This document shows, one piece after another, positions 59,239 to 64,000 of a stretch of 64,000 bases of DNA (its first letter is position 1; every line of letters starts with the position of its first letter). Under the pieces are notes generated by a model. The model saw nothing but the letters and a program-made list of their open reading frames with translations, was not told the DNA's origin and did not search any database. Source of the DNA: Nitzschia sp. DOCU1 (taxonomy: Eukaryota > Bacillariophyta > Bacillariophyceae > Bacillariales > Bacillariaceae); contig OX595990.1 in NCBI GenBank assembly GCA_951394045.1, positions 1,364,001-1,428,000 of the forward strand, in the 5' to 3' direction. The translations under genes and the position numbers were made by a program.

Positions 59239-60975
59239 ATGAGAAGCACTATTGACAGTCTCCTTACGTCCAACGTGGCGGCGTTTTTCGTCGTCCCGGT
59301 GGGCGTCTTCCTCTTTGTTGCTTTTCTATCCAAGGGAAAGCACGCCCATTTGTCCAACGAGTTCTCCCTCCAGTTCCGGGTCCTCGCGTTCGTACGAACG
59401 CCTCTTCTCATGTTCATTGTGATTCCCTTGTCGTTTACGGTCGAAATGTACATTCTTGTTCGAGAGTTCTTCCGTCACCGCTTGAACCTGAACGACCCTG
59501 AGGGTCACCAGGCTCGCTGTGACGTTGTGGTCCAGCAGATCCTCGCGTGGAACCAGCAAGGTCGCCCCAAGCGTCTTCGGACCGCTCGACCGAACTGGTC
59601 GAGTATGAGCACCAAACGGGGAAGCAATAAGGAAGCGTCGTGTTTGATTTCGACTAGTCATTTGAATCACATTTTGAAAATCGACGAAGATAATCTCACT
59701 ATTACGTGCGAACCTGGCGTGAAAATGGGCCAGCTTACTCAAGTATTGTTGCCCCGTCGTCTGGCCTTGAAATGCCAAATCGAAATGGAAAACTTGACGA
59801 TCGGGGGCATCTCGTCCGGGTGGGGTCTCGAGACGAACTCGTACTCGTACGGATTCTTTCAGGAAACAGTCAAAGAATACGAGATTTGCCTTTCTAGCGG
59901 CAAAGTCCTCAAGGTCAACAAAGACAACAATCCGGATTTGTTCTATGCCCTGCCCTGGTCGCATGGATCGATTGGATTTTTGCTGAGTGTGACGGTGGAG
60001 TTGATCCGCGTCAAGCCCTATGTCAAGATTCGCTATGTGCCCACTAGTACGCCCGCCGAACTTCAGGAAAAGCTGTGGCACTACACGATTGACAATCCTG
60101 TTCATACCTTTGTCGAAGCGACAGTATACACCCGAGACAAGGCTGTTATTCAGCTGGGAGACTTTGTCGAAAAGCCGAACGAACCAGGACGCCTCAACGG
60201 GATTAACTATTTCTGGAAACCCTTCTACTACAAACACGTAGAGACCTTTTTGGAGAAGGGTGAAGATTGGGAGGTTGTCCCCATCAAACACTTTTATCAC
60301 CGATTCACTAGAAGTATCTTTTGGGAGATTGAGACGATGATTCCGTTTTCTAACCACCCGATTTATCGTTGCTTGTGGGGCTGGTTGGGGGCACCTCATG
60401 TCAGTCTGATTAAACTGTTGCAAGGCCCTGTAATCCGCAAGGCGTCGACCAAAGCCCATGTCGTGCAAGAATCGATCATGCCATTGAAAAAACTTGCCGA
60501 AGGCATTGATAATTTCGATTCTTGGTTTGGGGTATACCCACTCCTGGTATTCCCCATTCGAGTGGTCGGCCGTGGAAAACATTCAGGATTCCTTACGCCA
60601 CGAGATGCCGACTTGCTCCCTGGGAAAGATTGGGGTATGTGGGTCGACTTGGGTGCCTATGGAGTTCCTAGAGCCGTACGACAGGGAAAGTCGTGGAATC
60701 CAAAGGACCAGATTCGAGCCATGGAGCATTGGACTCGTCAAGTTGGTGGTTTCCAAGCCACGTACACGGATCTGTATTGCACAAGGAAAGAGTTTCGTAA
60801 AATGTTCAACCACGATTTATACGACGAACAGCGTGCCAAGTACGATGCTGTGACGGCGTTCCCGGAAGTTTACGACAAGATTCGTCCTGAAAAAGGAATC
60901 GTCGACTTGAGTGATATTCTAGAGGCGGAGGAAAGAGCGGAACAAAAGGAGCAACAGGGACTGAGCGGATCTTAA
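59239..60975 (+). CDS. DHCR24: Delta(24)-sterol reductase (DHCR24/DWF1/DIMINUTO)
   Basis: The protein has 578 aa in one exon from ATG 59239. Two hydrophobic segments near the start (VAAFFVVPVGVFLFVAFLS and TPLLMFIVIPLSFTVEMYIL) anchor it in the ER membrane. The FAD-binding domain carries the family blocks SHLNHILKIDEDNLTITCEP, QIEMENLTIGGISSGWGLET and DLFYALPWSHGSIGFLLSV, and the C-terminal half keeps FWEIETMIPFSNHPIYRCLW, PLLVFPIRV and RKEFRKMF. The enzyme reduces the sterol side-chain 24(25) or 24(28) double bond using NADPH and FAD. It belongs to the same pathway as CYP51 (33072-34599). It is convergent with the DGD1-type gene, 144 bp apart. A 418-codon antisense frame inside it is a codon-bias artefact. 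Confidence 0.94.
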   Translation: MRSTIDSLLTSNVAAFFVVPVGVFLFVAFLSKGKHAHLSNEFSLQFRVLAFVRTPLLMFIVIPLSFTVEMYILVREFFRHRLNLNDPEGHQARCDVVVQQILAWNQQGRPKRLRTARPNWSSMSTKRGSNKEASCLISTSHLNHILKIDEDNLTITCEPGVKMGQLTQVLLPRRLALKCQIEMENLTIGGISSGWGLETNSYSYGFFQETVKEYEICLSSGKVLKVNKDNNPDLFYALPWSHGSIGFLLSVTVELIRVKPYVKIRYVPTSTPAELQEKLWHYTIDNPVHTFVEATVYTRDKAVIQLGDFVEKPNEPGRLNGINYFWKPFYYKHVETFLEKGEDWEVVPIKHFYHRFTRSIFWEIETMIPFSNHPIYRCLWGWLGAPHVSLIKLLQGPVIRKASTKAHVVQESIMPLKKLAEGIDNFDSWFGVYPLLVFPIRVVGRGKHSGFLTPRDADLLPGKDWGMWVDLGAYGVPRAVRQGKSWNPKDQIRAMEHWTRQVGGFQATYTDLYCTRKEFRKMFNHDLYDEQRAKYDAVTAFPEVYDKIRPEKGIVDLSDILEAEERAEQKEQQGLSGS

Positions 60976-61119
60976 TCACTGGAGGGGTTGCCACAACGAG
61001 CAAACAAACAAATCATCAATATATGTATCCACTTGAAAGCCAGAATGACACCAAATGTTCAAAATCAAAATGGCACGTTAATTATAAACGGTAATGTATG
61101 TGTTATGTAGCGATGTGTG

Positions 61120-63510
61120 CTATGCAATTGGTCTTCGAGCCGATATAGTGATTGCTGTGGCCTGACGAATTGCTTTGACGAGGGCCGAGTTGCTGAATTT
61201 CCGGGAAAGCCCTTCCTCCTCCTCGTCTTCTTCACTGTCATCCTCTTCGAGTTCAGGGTATTCATCCTGTTTCTGGCTTTGCACGTACTTGACTTGCCCA
61301 GAAACAGGACCTGCGCCAAATACTTTCCGGATCACATCGCCTTTGGTGCCCTTTCCTAGCTCGTTATGGAACCATTCAATGCGTTCGTCCATTCGAGATC
61401 GGCCAAGATTTTCCCGTCCACGAGCTTCCTCGTGCGTAATGGCGGCCGCCGAAATGAGCCGGTCAGTAGCTGCTTCCCAGGTGAATTCTCGTGCCATCTC
61501 TTCGGTTAGCGGCACCGGGTCATGTGTCAAGGCCCATTGTAGGTTTGCGAGAAATTCAAATGGGCTACTGTACATCAAAGCGTTGGGGAATCTCTGAAAG
61601 AACGTGTTGGAAGGGTGCACCGGGATGATCGCGAACTTGCCCATGGCGAGAGCCTCGTAGGTGGTCGTTGCAAGTACCTCTGAAACAGATGGATTGACAA
61701 AGATCTTGTGAGAATCCTTCAAGTGCGCGTGGTCGATACGGCCGGGAAATCGGGCCGGAATGGGTTGTCGACGTAGCTCGTAGAAGGAAGATGGTATGCT
61801 GGAAGAGTCCAGCTTGAAGCCTACTTTGGAGATGTCTGTCGCAAGCTTGTTGATGGCTTTTCCGAGTTTGCTCGACATTTTCCCCATAGTCAGCGGTTTA
61901 TCATCGTAGAGTTGCTCAACGGTGCCTTTCACTTTGGATGGGATTTGTGACATGGATTCCTTTGCTTTGACCGGCAATGCTTCCAGGACCTCCAAGAAAT
62001 CTTTGTAGACGTCATCAATGGAAACTTTTGATCTTCTCGGTCTCCTGTTCAACCATGTAAATACTTTTACAAAGATGTTCTTTCGATGCGCGGCCAAGTC
62101 TCCGCGCTTGTCTTCCTGAGGCCTACGTCCCAGATAGGCTCTCCTGATTTCATCTTCGTCTGGACCACTGCCATAAATATCCACAGGAAAATAGTTTCCA
62201 GTCATTTGTTTGTAATAGTCTTCGTATTCCAGGAGGAGATTTAGACCTTTGGCCCAAAGTAGCTTGCCGATGAAATAGACTTCTCCAACATGGTCGTCTT
62301 TGGTTTGTGATTCATTCTTCAAGTTCACTCTCCCTTGCAGAATAAACTCTTCTCGAACTCCATGAACGTTTACGGTGACTTCTCGTTCCGGTGCGAACGG
62401 CTGCAGAACATCCGATAACTTGATAACCTTGTGGCAATAGGCGCGTACCATCGCCGACGACATGAGACGTATGGCTGGTGCCGTCCACAAGCCCGAGTAG
62501 TGCTGGGTGGCGTATTGATCATAATTCGTGTGAATAATCCCCAACACATAGTTATATCGTTTCGTCCACCCTTCCCCTGGTGCCCGAAACCAGTTGACAT
62601 GTTCTGGCTCTTCCAAGATGCACACATCCAGCTCATCCGATGGTAGTTGCTCAATAATATCCCCCATGGCAAATACACTACCCAAACCAGCGTGGTATCG
62701 AGCATTGTAAAAGACGATATTCAAATTCTTGGCCGCATTGGGCATGCTCGCTTGGTTTGCCAACCACTCTCGTACATAGGCTTCTTGCTCATCTGTCGAG
62801 TTGAAAATCTGTCCATTGAAAATTTTCTGCTGGTCTTCTGGAAGCTCCAGCCATGGTATCACCAATGTTACCCAGCTGCTCTTGCCGTTTGCTTTGCTGG
62901 TAGCATTCCGGTTAATCTCTTCCAGCTCCTCATGTAAGTAGGCCGCCCGTAGCAGAGGATTCACAGCTGTTCCAGTCATCCACGGCAAAGCCGCTGTAGT
63001 AACAATGTGAATATAACGACCTGGCCTTCTTAGATCCGATTGCGGTGTAATCGATTGTGGGTTAATGCAGGCTTGATCAAAGTCTTCTTCATCGTCTAAT
63101 CTTGCTTCTTCTTCACGACTCAATAGATTTGCACTCGCAGCTGCGATTCGGTTGAAAAAGATTTTGCGGCGTGCATTTCGTTTGATCTCTGCGGGGCTTT
63201 CCTCCACCACGTCGGTACTGTTATCGCTTTCGCTTGAGTACACGGAAGTTGTTGCGTTTGTAATATCTGCCCCCAGTGGCTGAGAGGCTTCTACCAGATC
63301 TTCTTCTGAAGACCGCACCTCTTGTTGCCCTCCTCGCCAGTTCTCGCCGCCGGTTCCAGTTATAAACTCCAGAGACGCCGTGGACGACGACGCGGAACAG
63401 GAAGAGATGAATCGAGCGCTGGACACCAAAACGAATTTCCCCACTACCACCAGTAAAATTATTCGGACGATTATCCGTCCTAACGATCGAGTATTGAATA
63501 TGGAGAGCAT
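61120..63510 (-). CDS. DGD1: Digalactosyldiacylglycerol synthase (DGD1-type glycosyltransferase)
   Basis: The protein has 796 aa in one exon. A hydrophobic segment at about residues 12-30 (RIIVRIILLVVVGKFVLVSS) is a membrane anchor or signal. The glycosyltransferase starts near residue 167: IHIVTTAALPWMTGTAVNPL, VTLVIPWLELPEDQQ, LDVCILEEPEHVNWF, YVLGIIHTNYDQY, VRAYCHKVIKLSDVLQ, VNVHGVREEFI; these are DGD1 signatures. Near residue 610, SEVLATTTYEALAMGKFAII has the EX7E donor-binding pattern. The enzyme adds a second galactose to MGDG in the plastid envelope. A charged insert of about 100 residues (near 490-585) separates the two Rossmann halves. There is no clear AFAP motif, so targeting is uncertain. 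The acidic tail (LEEDDSEEDEEEEG) is variable. Confidence 0.92.
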   Translation of the reverse strand: MLSIFNTRSLGRIIVRIILLVVVGKFVLVSSARFISSCSASSSTASLEFITGTGGENWRGGQQEVRSSEEDLVEASQPLGADITNATTSVYSSESDNSTDVVEESPAEIKRNARRKIFFNRIAAASANLLSREEEARLDDEEDFDQACINPQSITPQSDLRRPGRYIHIVTTAALPWMTGTAVNPLLRAAYLHEELEEINRNATSKANGKSSWVTLVIPWLELPEDQQKIFNGQIFNSTDEQEAYVREWLANQASMPNAAKNLNIVFYNARYHAGLGSVFAMGDIIEQLPSDELDVCILEEPEHVNWFRAPGEGWTKRYNYVLGIIHTNYDQYATQHYSGLWTAPAIRLMSSAMVRAYCHKVIKLSDVLQPFAPEREVTVNVHGVREEFILQGRVNLKNESQTKDDHVGEVYFIGKLLWAKGLNLLLEYEDYYKQMTGNYFPVDIYGSGPDEDEIRRAYLGRRPQEDKRGDLAAHRKNIFVKVFTWLNRRPRRSKVSIDDVYKDFLEVLEALPVKAKESMSQIPSKVKGTVEQLYDDKPLTMGKMSSKLGKAINKLATDISKVGFKLDSSSIPSSFYELRRQPIPARFPGRIDHAHLKDSHKIFVNPSVSEVLATTTYEALAMGKFAIIPVHPSNTFFQRFPNALMYSSPFEFLANLQWALTHDPVPLTEEMAREFTWEAATDRLISAAAITHEEARGRENLGRSRMDERIEWFHNELGKGTKGDVIRKVFGAGPVSGQVKYVQSQKQDEYPELEEDDSEEDEEEEGLSRKFSNSALVKAIRQATAITISARRPIA

Positions 63511-64000
63511 TTTACGATTGTGCCATTGGAAAGTGCGAGTACCAAAAGAGCATTGAGAGAATGATGTGGATGAGCTATTCTATCAGAGCTTCTTATACAG
63601 CAAATGATGGTCACGGTAGGCAGTGAAGTCTTGTCCCCTTCGCAGACAATTGAAAATGAGAGAGGAGGAAGGCCTCCGCAGCGGGCATTGGTATGCGAGA
63701 ACACTTCTTGATTGGCTTGAATTTTTCAACCCGAAAAAAAAACGGCGCCAAAAAACTAATCCACCTGCCAAACGGGCAGGCGCACGAATCGTCGTACAAT
63801 TCTACGGGGAATTCCCTACTCAACTTGAGCCTTTGGGATCGAAAAAGACTTCGTTCGCCCACGTCATCGTATCCGACTCGACTCTGTCCGTCGCGCTTCC
63901 GCCAGTGGGGGATCCAGATCGTCCCCTTTTTTGCCTTTCGTTTCATACTGTATGGTCATTTCAACGTCAAAAAGAATCAATTGGGACGATGCGAAAAGCA
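63511..64000. other. Intergenic region to the window end
   Basis: 490 bp upstream of the DGD1-type gene. Overlapping minus frames of 62-111 codons have no recognised domain. A poly-A/poly-C run (CCGAAAAAAAAAC) lies near 63731. The next gene is outside the window. Confidence 0.4.

Noticed and set aside
59326..60582. 418-codon minus-strand frame inside DHCR24
   Set aside because: It lies wholly antisense to a well-conserved enzyme gene and its translation shows no domain. Long antisense frames are common opposite genes with biased third positions.

Overview
The window is nuclear DNA of a pennate-type diatom or a close stramenopile relative. Three things point there. First, two copies of the diatom-expanded DUF6824 family and several other lineage-specific families are present. 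Second, five proteins carry a signal peptide followed by an AFAP-like motif (AFAP, AFVP, AFLP, AFVIP and a possible AYLP variant), the targeting signal of complex red plastids. Third, a receptor-type nucleotide cyclase is fused to a phosphodiesterase, a diatom architecture. Genes are compact, lie on both strands and are often divergent or convergent. Introns are short (67-108 nt, GT-AG, some with a TACTAAC or GTACTAAC branch site). I saw no prokaryotic operons, no rRNA or tRNA and no CRISPR.

Layout. 1-6.4 kb: the 5' half of a TrhO/UPF0176-type protein, diverging from a Dicer/RIG-I-type helicase with a C-terminal dsRNA-binding domain, then a convergent pair of related secreted six-cysteine proteins, one probably GPI-anchored. 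7.4-13.2 kb: two DUF6824 paralogues around a diatom-specific gene. 13.7-14.9 kb: a 1236-bp transposon with 34-bp terminal inverted repeats and a 3-bp target duplication, carrying a SANT/Myb-like gene. 15.5-22 kb: a Cys/His-rich diatom protein, tubulin chaperone A, a large disordered WW-domain protein and a DUF3067 protein. 22.8-28.9 kb: a TIR-like/TPR protein and the cyclase-PDE. 30-36 kb: BUD23, CYP51 and two unknowns. 36.6-40.6 kb: a small membrane protein, a transglutaminase-fold protein that appears to lack its catalytic residues, and a low-complexity protein. 41.5-47 kb: plastid EF-P diverging from a plastid ABC-F ATPase, then an ankyrin protein. 48-58 kb: mostly unknown proteins, two of them plastid-targeted. 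59-63.5 kb: delta-24 sterol reductase (DHCR24) convergent with a DGD1-type galactolipid synthase.

How the genes relate. CYP51 and DHCR24 both act in sterol synthesis. DGD1 makes the main galactolipid of plastid membranes. EF-P and the ABC-F protein, both plastid-targeted and divergently transcribed, both act at the ribosome and could share a promoter. BUD23 and TBCA are housekeeping. The helicase, the TIR/TPR protein and the cyclase-PDE are the sensing or defence-like candidates. All family calls are from reading motifs, without database searches; exon boundaries come from splice sites and frame consistency.
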